Shown here in pieces: positions 1 to 11,900 of a stretch of DNA of 64,000 bases. The notes beneath the pieces are model-generated. The model saw only the letters and a list, made by a program, of their open reading frames with translations. It was not told where the DNA came from and searched no databases. The first letter of the stretch is position 1. Each line of letters begins with the position of its first letter. The position numbers and the translations under genes are program-made. The stretch lies in contig CM053333.1 of the NCBI GenBank assembly GCA_028583605.1, positions 14,302,638-14,366,637 on the forward strand. Reading direction: 5' to 3'. The stretch comes from Dastarcus helophoroides. Its lineage: Eukaryota; Arthropoda; Insecta; Coleoptera; Bothrideridae.

Positions 1-246
1 ATACATTCAACTGAAAACCCATGTAAGTATTCAGTGTTGTTATTTGCTGCCTTTAGTGTAACACGTAACATAAAATATTCTCGTTCATCTGCGTATGAAT
101 GTTGGTACTGGTTAGTGAATTTAGGTAACTTTTTCAAGGTCGAGTTTTGAAAAGATATACAAATTATTTAAATAAATCAAAATTATTAGCAAATTTCTGA
201 TTTTTTTTGCATTCTTATATAAGATTAATATACTTATATCTACTTA

Positions 247-365
247 ATAAATCTCTAAGCACTGACTGATAGACAACGCACAGCCTAAACAGGTGAGACT
301 ATGAGCAAGAAATTTCGCATAGATGTTCCCCGTAATAGGTAGGTGAGCACTAGGAGATGATAAAA
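247..365. repeat. repeat block A, copy 1
   Basis: Resembles 2336-2440: both contain CTGAC(T/C)GATAGACAAC, GAAATTTCGCATA and GTAGGTGAGCACTA in the same order. The two copies bracket the first AT tract in the same orientation. Confidence 0.6.
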
Positions 366-489
366 ATGGAAATAAAAACCATTTAAAATGTATAAAATAA
401 ATAATACACGCGATTGTATTTAAACCGACTGTGATCAATGCATATTTTATCTTTTCAGGAGCTGTCTTTTTAATATAAACGTCTAAAGA

Positions 490-2285
490 TTTATTTAAAA
501 TCAAAATTTTGCCTTTAATTTGGAACTTCTTAAATCGAAATGCTGAGCATTTTTTTAGACATTTTAAAGTTTCTTCTTAAAATTTCGCCATCATTTCCAA
601 TTTTTGCTTTTAAACCCAAAATTTTGAGAAAGTCAAAATTTTGCTTTGTACTTTTTTTTGAAAATTCTTGTTTAGATTTTAAACTCTAAAGTTTTTTAAA
701 TTTCGACCTTTTTTTGTAACTTTAATTTAAACTTTAAAAATACATAAAATGGCAACTTTAAAATAGAAATTTGGTTAAGTTTCGAATTCAAATTCGTTGA
801 AAATTTTTAAAATTCGCAATTGGAACATCAGGTTCTTCAAAAAATTTTAAATTAACAGGAACAGGCGAATTTGTCGAATCGAAGTTGCAAAAATTTGAAG
901 TTTTGAGAAAAAGTCCAACATTTTAAAAAAAAATTTGAAATAGTCGAACTTTTTACAAAAAGATGTAATTTTCAAAAACGTAGAAATTTTGAAATAAATT
1001 TAAATTATGAAAAAAGTCATAATTTGGAAAAATAATCGAAATTTGATGATAAAAGATCGAAACTTTCAAAAAAAGTGAAAATTGTAAAAAGTAAATTTAA
1101 AAAGATCGACATTTTTAAAAAATCCAATTTTTTAAAACAGTGGAAACTTTTAAACAAGTCGAATTTTTCAACTTTTTAAATAAAGGTCCAATTTACTACA
1201 TAAAAGTCGACACTTCGAAGAAAGTGTCAAATCTTCAAGAAATGTCAAAATTTTGAACAAAGGTATTTTGGAAAAAAGTAGAGGTTTTAAGAAATCAATA
1301 TTTTAACATAATCAGATTTATAAAAAAATTTAAATGTTGAAAGAAAAAGTCGATAATTTAAAAACAGATTTAACATTTTGTCACCATTTTCAAAAAATTT
1401 GAAAATAAATCAAAATCTTAAACGGAGGCGAAACTGTAAAAGGGTTAAAATTTTAAAAATAAGTTAAAATTGGAAAAAGTAGAAATTAAAAAAAAAACGC
1501 AAGATTTGAAAATTTTTCAAAATATAAATTCGAAATGTTCAAAAATATCAAGATTTAAATAAAAACAGAAAAGAAGATTTTATCAAAAAAATATGGCTAT
1601 TTTTAGCAGTCAAAATTTAAAGAGAAATCAGAAATTGTGAAAAAAAAGTCGAATTAAACAAACAAACATTTCAAGTAAGTTAATGTTTTCCAAAGTTGCA
1701 ACTTTCAAAAAATTCATATTTTCAAAAAGAATTGTAATGTTTTTTTAAAAAAATTGAATTTATAGTAAAAAGAGTCAGATTTGCAAAAAAGTTGAAATTT
1801 CGAGTCAAAATGTATAATGTATAAAAGGTATACGTTTTCAATAACATGGACTTTCGAATAAAGGTGAAAATTTTCAAGAATAAGGTCAAAAATGTGATGT
1901 CAAAATTTTTTAAAAAATTCAAAACTGAAGTCAAATTATTTAAAAAAAAATTAAAATTACTGAAAATGATATTTTCAACAAAGTCGAAATTTCCAAAAAA
2001 GAAAATTTGTAATAAAGGCAGAAATTATTAAAAAAAGGTTCCAAAAAAACTTAAAATATTATACAAAAAGACCAGAATTTTAATGATGAAATTTAAAAAA
2101 AAAGACAAACTTCGAAAAAAGTCGAAATTTTCAAAATTAAGTTAAAATTTCGGAAAAAAGTTGAAATTTTGGAAGTCGAACGAGAAAATGTTGACATTCT
2201 GAAAAATGTGAATATTTTAAAATGTCGAAATTTTCAATAAAAATCTAATTCTTTCAAGATCGAAATTTTCAAAAAGGTGATTTAA
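490..2285. repeat. degenerate AT tract, GTCGAAATTTT polarity
   Basis: Monotonous variants of GTCGAAATTTTnAAAAAA on the plus strand. Short ORFs here are Lys/Phe/Asn-rich readings of the repeat and are not genes. Confidence 0.75.
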
Positions 2286-2335
2286 GAATCCCCTTCTTTC
2301 ACTCGGGCGAAGACGCGGATATCAGCTAATACTTA

Positions 2336-2440
2336 GTAAAATTCTCAACACTGACCGATAGACAACTCGCAGACGAAACCGATGGATTTAGAAGCATGAA
2401 ATTTCGCATATAGGTTATTAATAGAATGTAGGTGAGCACT
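2336..2440. repeat. repeat block A, copy 2
   Basis: Direct-oriented, diverged partner of 247-365. The type of element is unknown; no tails or terminal repeats were recognised. Bases 2441-2930 hold no recognisable gene. Confidence 0.6.
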
Positions 2441-2929
2441 AAATAAGGATTTTTAAAAATGCATTCCCCCAAAATGCTAAACTAGAGGTTGAAAATTTAA
2501 ATGGAAGCCATTTTTGGAGTCAGAAATATAAAAATTGATGTTTAGCCTTCCATTTATATGTAAGTCAGTTTCATCAGTATTCTTGATAATTTGTCCCCTT
2601 AGGGTGAAAATCTACCCAAAGTAACACAATGGATTTGTATTCGAAAATACAAAATATATGCGACATCTACATCGAATTGCAGAAGTGTCTTGGAGCGTTA
2701 TAAATTAGCAAAAACTGGAAATATTTTCCGACAATGATTAATCATTAAATATAGTCGTTTTGAAATTTGTGAATCTATGAGGGAAACAGCTTATGGCGTC
2801 GGAATTTTTTAACAAAGTTTTGTGTACCTTTCCTTCTTCGCTGACGCAACAACTTTCACATAGTTCGGTATTAGTCTAATAAAATAGGCATTCGAGTATT
2901 CCTTCAAGTAAGCAACAATTTTAAAAATA

Positions 2930-4690
2930 TATAAATATAGATTTTCAAAAAAATGTGGAAACTTTGAAATAAAACCTAAATAAAAAAAAATGAAAATTTG
3001 GAAAGTTTAATTTTCCAAAAAAGTGGAATTTAAAAATAGTGAAAATTTGAAAAAACTCCAAATTTAAAAAACGACAGAATTATCAATAAAAGTGTGGTTA
3101 ACATTTTTAAATATAGAACCTCAAAATTTGAAATTCCCATAAAATGTTGAAATTTTGGAAAAAACAAATTTTCAAAAAAACTGAAAATATGAAAAAAGCC
3201 AAAATTTTCAAAAAAGTCAAAAATTTCTAGATTTAAATTTAAAAAAAGATTTTGTGAAAATATTATATTTTTGAAAAAAGTCGAGAATTTAAAAAAAAAA
3301 GAAATTTAAAAAATTCGAAATTTTTACAAGTTCAAATTTTGAAAAACAGTCTAAAAATGTGGAGGTTTAAAAAAATTTAAGCATTTTTAGTCCAAAGACT
3401 AAATTTTCAAAGTCGAAAAATTGAGGAATTATCGGAAAAATCGAAATTTTCAACAAAAAGTCCAAATTTTGAAAGGTTAAAATTTGGGAAAAAACAAACT
3501 TTTGGATAGTTGCGATTTTGAAAGAAAAGTGAAATATTTTTTTAAAAAGTTGAAATTTTTTTGATTGGAAATTTTCAAATGAAAATTTTGAAAAAATATC
3601 GAAATTTTTGAGAAAAATCAACATTTTTCAAAAACCGAAATTTTGAAAAATGGTCGACATTTCGAAGAAGTCAAAATTTTCAAATAAATTCGGAAATTTT
3701 AAAAATGACGAGATATTCTCAAAAATTAGAAATTTTCCAAAACTGTCATACAATTCAAAATTTTACAAAATTGACCTGAATTTCAAAAAAGGAGGAAATA
3801 TTCAACAACAAAAAATTGAAAGTTCGTAAAAAGGTAGACATTTTTAAACAGAATTTAAAAGACATAGTCGAAATTTTTAAAAATCAAAATTTTCAAGTTA
3901 TCAATTTCAAACAATTTTAAATGTTGAAAAAAGGTGAAACGAAACTCCAAATTTTCGAATAAGTAAACATTTTCAAAGATGCAAATTTTAAAGAAAATTT
4001 CGAAATTTTCAAAAAACAGGCAAGATTTTAAAACAATGGCTAAATTTTCGAAAAAAAATCTAAACTTGGAAAGGTTGAAACTCAGAAGAAATCGAAATTT
4101 TCAGAAAAAATTATGACGACTTCATGATGCCAATAAAATATCGAAATTTTCAAAACAAGATTTTAAAGTCAAAACTTGCGACAAAATCTAAACTTTGAAA
4201 AGTCGAAACTTTAAAAGCCTAAGTTTTGAAGAAAAACTAAGACTTTTGAAAATGTTAGAAAACGTCGAGATTATCAGGAAAGTCAAAATTTTGAATAGTC
4301 AAAATTAAGTAAAAGTCGAAATATTGCAAAAAGTTAAAAACATTTTAAAAAGCCAGACATTTAAGTCAAAATTCTGAAATAAAATCGAAATTTTGAGATA
4401 AAACAATCAGTCAGAAAATTCGACATTTTCACAAAGTTTTAAAAAATATTAATTAAAAAAAACGAAATTTTCTAAAATTCAGATTTAAAAAAACGACTTT
4501 CTAAGTCGAAATTATCAATAACATGGGGAATTTAAAATATGCCAACATTTTTCTAAAAAAGTGGAAATTAAAAAAAATAACGAAATCTAAAAATCGCGCA
4601 CTTTAAAATAATCAAAATTTGTGTAAAAATGGCGAAATTAAAAAAAATCCATCCATTTAACGCGTTAAAAAAACTACTAACCGTGGCAAT
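2930..4690. repeat. degenerate AT tract, GTCGAAATTTT polarity
   Basis: Same sequence class and polarity as the preceding tract, separated from it by about 650 bp of ordinary sequence. It lies in a syntrophin intron. Confidence 0.75.
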
Positions 4691-4799
4691 AGTGAGTGGG
4701 GGTGCATGACATATGAACAAATTTAGTAATAAAAATTCTTCAAAAACCCCCCCATGACACCTAACAAAGAAATATATAGGTTAGATTTTTTACATAAAT

Positions 4800-5190
4800 T
4801 TTAAAAATTCTCTGTATCTTCTTTGCGAAGTAGTGTTATTTTCGTTCATGTTTTGACAGAACACACAAAATTGTAGAGAAAAAGAAATTTATATTTATTT
4901 TTTGATGACAGGCAGACAATAACACTACCCAAAACGTTAAAGCTTTAAAATAATCTTGTTATTTTTAGTTTTACATCGTTTAAAATTGTAAGATAATTTC
5001 GAGTGTTTTTCAGTGTTGAGTCGTAAGCAGTGATTTACAATCAAAAGATCCAACGTAAACGCTGCTTGGGGCAATCTGTAAGAGATTGCCAATCCTTAAA
5101 GAAGGTTACTGAAAATCTAGAATTGGGGAAGAGCAACTGGCGAAAAAAGCCAATAAAACATGAATGAAAATAAATTTTGAAATTGCGTCT
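4800..5190. repeat. diverged copy of the 31.7-kb palindromic element
   Basis: Contains GATCCAACGTAAACGCTG, GGCAATCTGTAAGAGATTGCC and ACTGGCGAAAAAAGCC in the order found at 31767-31670 (reverse complement), plus CTTTGCGAAGTA as at about 31870. The central part is eroded. It lies just left of syntrophin exon 5403-5902. Confidence 0.6.
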
Positions 5191-5402
5191 TTTCTAGACT
5201 TCTCTCTTAAACAAGTTTTAAACGATTCTACACGAAAATTAAGCTACTACTACATTTCATTCATGTATGTACATTAAAAACAATATCATACTTGTTCTTT
5301 AAGGCTTCAGTGTACAAATTTATCGAGAGCCCCACACTGTATGCTGCCCTTCTTTTTGGATGGTTCTAGTTTTAAAGCAATAAAAAGAAATGGGGGACTT
5401 AC

Positions 5403-5902
5403 TGGAGGACTATCGAAGAGCATCAAATCTGTGCCTTTCAAGGCGAAGAATCTAGGTTTGTAGTTTTGCCAAGGTTGGTTGTTGTTCAGCACACCTTCAT
5501 TCACCCAGCCCATGTATTCAATTCGATCAGAAACGCTAAAATTTCGATTGTACAGTTTCATCTGAAGATTGGTCAGTCCAATGATATTGTCTGTGATATA
5601 TTTAAGCCACTGCGAGAGGACAGCGGTGTCGTCGCAGTGGATTATTCCAGTGCTGGCACCGTTCAAGCCCCGAACTTCGAAAGCATTTGGTCTTAGTTTG
5701 TCAGTGCCAAAGATGTATCTAGTTACGTAAGCCATCATGAGGGGCAAAGTAACTATGTCGACCCATCTGGTTGTGGGCTCGTGGTCCGCTTCGGAATAGA
5801 GGGAGCTAGGTCTGCTGCTTGTGCTGTTGGTGATAACCTTCAGGCTTTCGTCCGAGTTGTCTTTCTCGTCAATGCTACTGCCATCCTGTTGATCGCCTTC
5901 TT
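5403..5902 (-). CDS. SNTG: gamma-syntrophin exon, linker and first PH segment
   Basis: 500-nt exon, acceptor AG at plus 5903-5904 and donor GTAAGT at plus 5397-5402. It encodes an acidic, serine-rich linker (residues about 164-205), then [55 protein letters not shown] and [16 protein letters not shown]. These match the PH segment of vertebrate gamma-syntrophin, in which FLALRG and LAPPV precede WDWTRAE. It ends in phase 0; the continuation is outside the window. Confidence 0.9.
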
Positions 5903-8900
5903 CTAAAGAAATATGGAATTACTTTTTTTCGTGAAAGTATTTAATATTCATATGAAAAATAATGTGCGTTCAAACGTCAACTAACGTGAATGATCACTTG
6001 ATTATGACTGACAAATTTTTTCAATATCTGACAGCTTCTTGACATTTGATCCATTATTTGACAATATGATAAATTAAACAACAGAAACCGTTCAGCCATT
6101 TATAAAATTTTGTGAAATATAACCTACGGCAGGGGTCGGCAAACCGCGGCTCGCGAGTCGCATGCAGATCCTTAAAAAACAATGGCGGCGCTTTAAATTC
6201 TCCTAAAAAGTAAATAAATAAAAGGTAGAGTGGACAGACACGCAGAAATGAATACTCATTAAACAAGTGATCTTCTAAAGTCGAAATTTCCAAAAATACT
6301 TTTCTAGAAATTTTCACATTTTGCTTAATATTTGACAAAAAAATTATAACTTCAAGAAGTATTTTTCCGAAATTTTTGATTGATTTGTATTAACATTTTG
6401 AAAAAAGACATGAATTTTGAAATTTCTAGAAAAAGACCAATTTGAAGTTAAAATTTTTAAAAATAATTTCCCCATGATTTTACTCTTTTATTTGTAAATT
6501 TTCTGCAGTCTTGAAATTTCGTGATAAAAAGTTGAATTACTTTTGTGAAAAAAAATCTAAAGTTACAGAAACAGCAAATATCAAAGTTCGAAATAACAGC
6601 TAAAATTTCAAGAAAAAGCTGAATTTTGAGGGAAAGAAAGAGACTTTGAAAAAATTGAAAACAAGAGACTTCGAAAAAATCGAGAAAAAGGAAGATTTCT
6701 CGAAAAAATTGAGAAAAAGGAAGAAATTTCGAAAAAAGTAAATTTATCGTGTTCTCAAAAAAAGAAATATTTAAAAAAAAACGTAGGAGATTGAAACCCA
6801 GAATAAACTGAAAACCTGAAATTTTTAGACAAATTTGAATCTTTTCAATAACTGTAAATTGTAAAAATAAACTGGAACCTTAAAAAAATTTGTCGAACTT
6901 TCAGGGAAGAAGAAAAAAGTCAAATTTTAGGAAAAATTTCAAGAAAAAAGTCAAAATTTTAAGAAAAGCCCGAAATTTTGACAAAAAATTTGCAATTTTC
7001 CAAAGAAATTTAAACCTTGAGAAGAAATTTGAAATTTAGTTTAATTGGATTCAAAAAAAAATCCAAATTTTCTGATAAATTCGAATTTTGAGAAAATTGG
7101 TAAAATAATTTCGAAAGAAAAGAGTATGTTGATAAAACTTAGTTTCGAGAAAAGTATTGAATTTTAAAAAATGGTCAAAAATTCTCAGTCAAATTTTAGG
7201 AAAAAAATCAAATTTTGAGATTTGAAAATAGATGCATTTCATTCGAAATCAAAACTGAAATTTCCAGAAAAAGCTTAATTTTGAAAAAAAAAAAGATTTC
7301 AAAAAAAATGAATTTGTCAAAAGTTCTCAAAAAACGCAAAATTTTTGAAAATACTAATTTTGACAATCGATTGAATCGCAGAACAAATTGTATCCTGTAT
7401 GTTTGGACAAATTTAAATTTGTGAAAAATTGTAAAATTTTGAATTGAAAAGTGAAATTGTAATAAATTAGAAGTTTAAAAAAATTGTCGATTTTTTTCAG
7501 AAGTCGAAGTTTTTCAGAGAAAAAGAAAATAAAAAATTTGCAATGTTTTCGAGAAAGTTAAATTTTGAGAATAAATTGAAATTTCGAGAACAAGGCGAAT
7601 TAAAAAAAAACTAAATTTTCAGATAAATCGAATTTTGAGGAAATTGGTGAAATAATTTTGAAAGAAAAGAAAATGTCCGATAAAACTTCCAGTTTCGAGA
7701 AAAGTATTGAATTTTAAAAGGTCAAAATTTCCCAGAGAAAAATTCAAATTTTAAGAAAAAAATTAAATTTAGAGATTTGAAAATAGATGAATTTGTCAAA
7801 AGATTTCAAAAAAGATGAAATTTAAAAAAAATCGTCGAATTTAAAACCTAAAATGTCTAGACAAATTTAAATTTTGTGAAAAATTGTAAAATTTCGAAGA
7901 GAGCAGTTGTAAAAAATTGAAAGATTAGAAAAACTCGTTGAACTTTTAAAAAGCCCAAGTTTTTCAGAACAGAAGAAAAATAATTTGCATTTTTCCAAAG
8001 AAAGTTAAACTTTGAGAATAAATTTAAAATTTTGAATTATTAATAAAAAAAATATTTCTTAGAAAACCTGTCATAATTTCCTTCATAAACTTATTAAACA
8101 CGCATTTGACCTTGACAGGGACATTTATGTATATCATAACCTCACTTTTTGCTTCAAATTGTGATTCCACTATAAACTTTATGGGGGCTACCAAAAACCA
8201 TTTTCAACGAAAAATTTATATTAAAAACTCGTAACAGAAAAGACTTTCAAGAAAATAAGCTTTGCAAAATCACAAAAACATAACCTCAAATTTGATGACA
8301 CTCTTGACAACATTTTTATTTGAACGGTTAAAAAATGCACATGTTGCTGCGAAATGTAGGTTTCTCTTTTAGTTAATCAGACTAATAACTAGTTGAGCAA
8401 CTTACCTTGTTTTTGCAAAAATGGAGTTGCAGCCTTGTAGTGTTTTACCGTCAGAACCACCAAATCTCCCGCATTTCGTAATATATTGACGGCATCATCG
8501 TGTGGACATGCAGTAATGTATTCCCCATTGACTATTTAAACAATGAATTTAATTAAATGATTGTAGAAGTATTAAAATATAATACACTAACTTTATTTCT
8601 CTAAAAAAGTAGTTGCTGAATATGTGCAGCCTTGCCACACTCACAACACTATTTTACCCCTTTTCTTTTATTTTTTTTTTTAGACGATTTTTCATATTAA
8701 CGACAACAATTTTTAGTTCTTTATCAATATATGAGTAGAAAACAAGTAATTACATAATAAGACTAAAATTGACACGAATTAATACACATTAAACACGACA
8801 ATTCTACAAGTCGAAATTTTGGAAATTCCTTTTATACAAAAATTTCGAAGTTTACTCGATTTTAATCTTCATATCTTGACTTTTAACTTGAAATTTTGAC

Positions 8901-11900
8901 AACATAAAAATCCAAACTCGAAATATTAATTTTAAAATCAAATTCCAACTTTTAGAAATACCGATTTTTTGTTCCTCAAAAGTTTCAATTTTTAAAAGTC
9001 AAAATTTCAAACGTAATGTAATTTAACTCTAAACTGAATGTCGGGAATAAATTCGAATCTAAGCTCGAAAAGTCGATAAACTCAAACATCTGACCTTAAA
9101 CTTAAAGATTCTACGAATTTTTTTCACCAAAGTTTTGGTTTCAAAGGCTAAATTTGGAAAGTTTCTTCGATTTTAAACTCCACATCTCAAAACTGAAAAT
9201 TTCGACACTTCAGTATTGAATTCTTCATGGTGAACTCTTATTGACCGGAAACATTATGTTTTTTTAATTTTATTTAACATTTTTTGGGCCCAGTTTGGAA
9301 ATATTTAAATTTTTATTGTTTGTTGAAGGGGTAATAGCCCTCGAAGTAGCTGTTTCTTGTGGATCGGGCTTCAAATATTTAAATTTTTACCAAAGTAAAT
9401 TATTGATGAAACGTCTATTCATGTTAAACATTTTTTTTAAATATTTTTTAAAATTTTTATTTTTAAGAATTTCTTCCTCATTGTTTCCTTTCCATGTTAT
9501 GCACTACTGACGAGCTCAAATGAGAGCGAAACATCGATTTTCAGTGATACAACCTTTTTTATGTATTTTTTATATTTTTATATTTTCATAATTTATCAAA
9601 AAAACAGTTTTTTTTCATATCTAATTTTGGTCTTCTATTATTCATTTTTCCTTCTCTATGTAAAATAAACTAACCTCTTACTTTGTCAACTGTCACGAGG
9701 TGACGTTTTAAATAAATTTAAATATTACGTAGTCATATTTCAGAAACTGTTCTAGAATATTGTCAACAAACAATAAAAATTTAAATATTTCCAAACTGGG
9801 CCGAAGAAATTTTAAATAAAATTAAAAAACATTCAGAATTGAAATTTAAACTTAAAATATCAATTTTAAACGTGAAATTCTGACTTTAAGTTTAAACTTA
9901 AAATTTCCCACTTTTTTTTAAATTTCGGTATTAAATTAATTTCAATATTAAACTTAAAGAAAAATTGGTGTTACTATTGAGATTCAATTCTATACTGAAT
10001 TTTAAGAAAAATATTTTTATTCGAAATATTGACTAACTGAAATTTTATGGAAAGAAGCAAATTTATTTATACTTTTTTTCCCTGTCCATATTTCGACTTG
10101 TTCGAAACTTCGACTTTAAAGTCGAAATTTAAAAAAGACATGCCGAAATGTCAACTTTTAAACTTGAAATTTCCACTTCTTATGAAAATTTCGGATAGAA
10201 ATTTTATCAACATTTTGACTTAATGTCGAGATTTCAATGTTAATGTTGAAGTTTCCACTTAATTGCCGACATTTCTATTTTAATGTCGAGGTTTCGATGT
10301 TAATGTTGAAGTTTCTACTTAATTGCCGAAGTTTTTATTTTAATGTGTCGATTTCGACTTTAGTGTAGAGAGAGGTGTCGACTTTCTTGTAATTTCGGAA
10401 GTTTAAACCGGAAATTTCGGTAATTTCACCGAAATTTTAATAACTTTACCGACATCTTAATTTCAAGAAAAAAATTAGAAATTTCGGGTTTTCAGCTTCT
10501 AAAAGAAAAGTCGAAATTTTTAGTTTTTCTTCGAAAATTTTATTTCGACTCAAGATGTTAGAAAAAACGCGATTCTTTTTCAAAACTTTAGAGTTTAATT
10601 CTGGAGTTTCGAGTTTTTTGTGAAACTTTCAATGTAATAGCTAGATTTGGACTTCTTGAAATACTTCAAGTTGAAATTTTAAAAAAGAAAATTATTTCAA
10701 TATCAAATTTTAAATCTCGGTATCTTTTCAAAAGTTTGACTTAAAAAAAATTAGAAATGTCTGGTTTAAAATATATTTTTTTAGAAAAATGTGGAAATAT
10801 TCAGATTATTCTTGAAATTGAAATTTAAAATTCTTTTGAATTCAACACTGAAATCACCTTATATTTTTAAATTGGGAGAATAATTTATTTGATCAGAAAC
10901 TTTGAGAAAGAAACATATTTCGACTTTCAATGTTAATAAATTATAAAACTTGTATGATGAGAAACCTAATTTACTGCGTTACTAAATAACACACTGAAAA
11001 AAAATCTGGAGAAAAAGTAAACAATGAACTTATGGTACAGAGGAATTTCAAAAATTGAAAAACAAATCTTGTCCCCTAAAACCAAAAGAGATTAAAAATC
11101 ACAACAAAGGTTGCTCTAACGCGTGTTGTTGTGTTTTTTAATCTTTTTTGGTTTTACGGGACAAGATGTGTTTTTCAATTTTTGAAGATAACCAAGGACC
11201 AGTCCATTCCACCAAAAATAAAGAGGAATTTCAAGTCTACATGGTAATTAATATGAGTGAGCATACCTTTGATAATTGCGTCTCCAACGAATAATTCACC
11301 GGTTTGTTCAGCTGCTTGATTTTTGTAAATTCTTGATATGAGTATTGGCAGCTTATGTTCAGCTCCACCTTTGATACTGAGTCCCAAACCCCCAACTTTC
11401 TGTCTTCTAATTTGCACCATACGTTCCTAAAATACGACTAATTTTAAACACTTGGTCATCTAATTCAAATTATTCATTATTAGGAAGATGATCAGTTGCA
11501 CAAACTAATTAATATAAAGTTAGGTTAGGCTAAATCTCGCTATGTGTCAACCCCTGATTTAAACCAAAATAAAATTAGAGGCAAAGTATAGAATCAATAA
11601 AGTATATGCGTCGAAAAATTTGCTTTCGTACATTAAACGAGAAATAAAAATAGACCGAAAATGTGAGATATGGGCAGAATAAAATACTGGAGAAGCTAAT
11701 ATTGGAAAATAGTGAAACAACAGATTGCAGCAATAAGAGATGTGACAGCACAAGGGACAAGAGGGAATACATAAGCATGACAAACCCCTGGGGTATCAAG
11801 GGGCATCCATAAAATTTCGCTGATGTAATTAATGTATAAATATAAATGGTTTAAACAAAAAGGAAAGTAGGGAGCGAGTGAAGGGGAGGCAGATAAAATC

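Larger units (their letters stand above)
8805..10960. repeat. degenerate AT tract, mixed polarity
   Basis: Variants of CGAAATTTCGACTTTAA, interrupted by an inverted-repeat element at 9258-9830. Around 10215-10340 a unit of about 64 bp (TTAATGTCGAGGTTTCGATG) is tandemly repeated. Confidence 0.7.

Noticed and set aside
1722..2031. Phe/Lys/Asn-rich ORFs here and throughout the AT tracts
   Set aside because: They are readings of GAAATTT-type repeats in arbitrary frames, without start context, conservation or domain.
1..5402. Remaining C-terminal exons of the syntrophin
   Set aside because: No minus-strand sequence resembling the second PH part or SU region was found, so these exons are presumed to lie left of the window.
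5466..5696. Plus-strand ORF opposite the syntrophin PH exon
   Set aside because: Antisense shadow of a well-supported coding exon.
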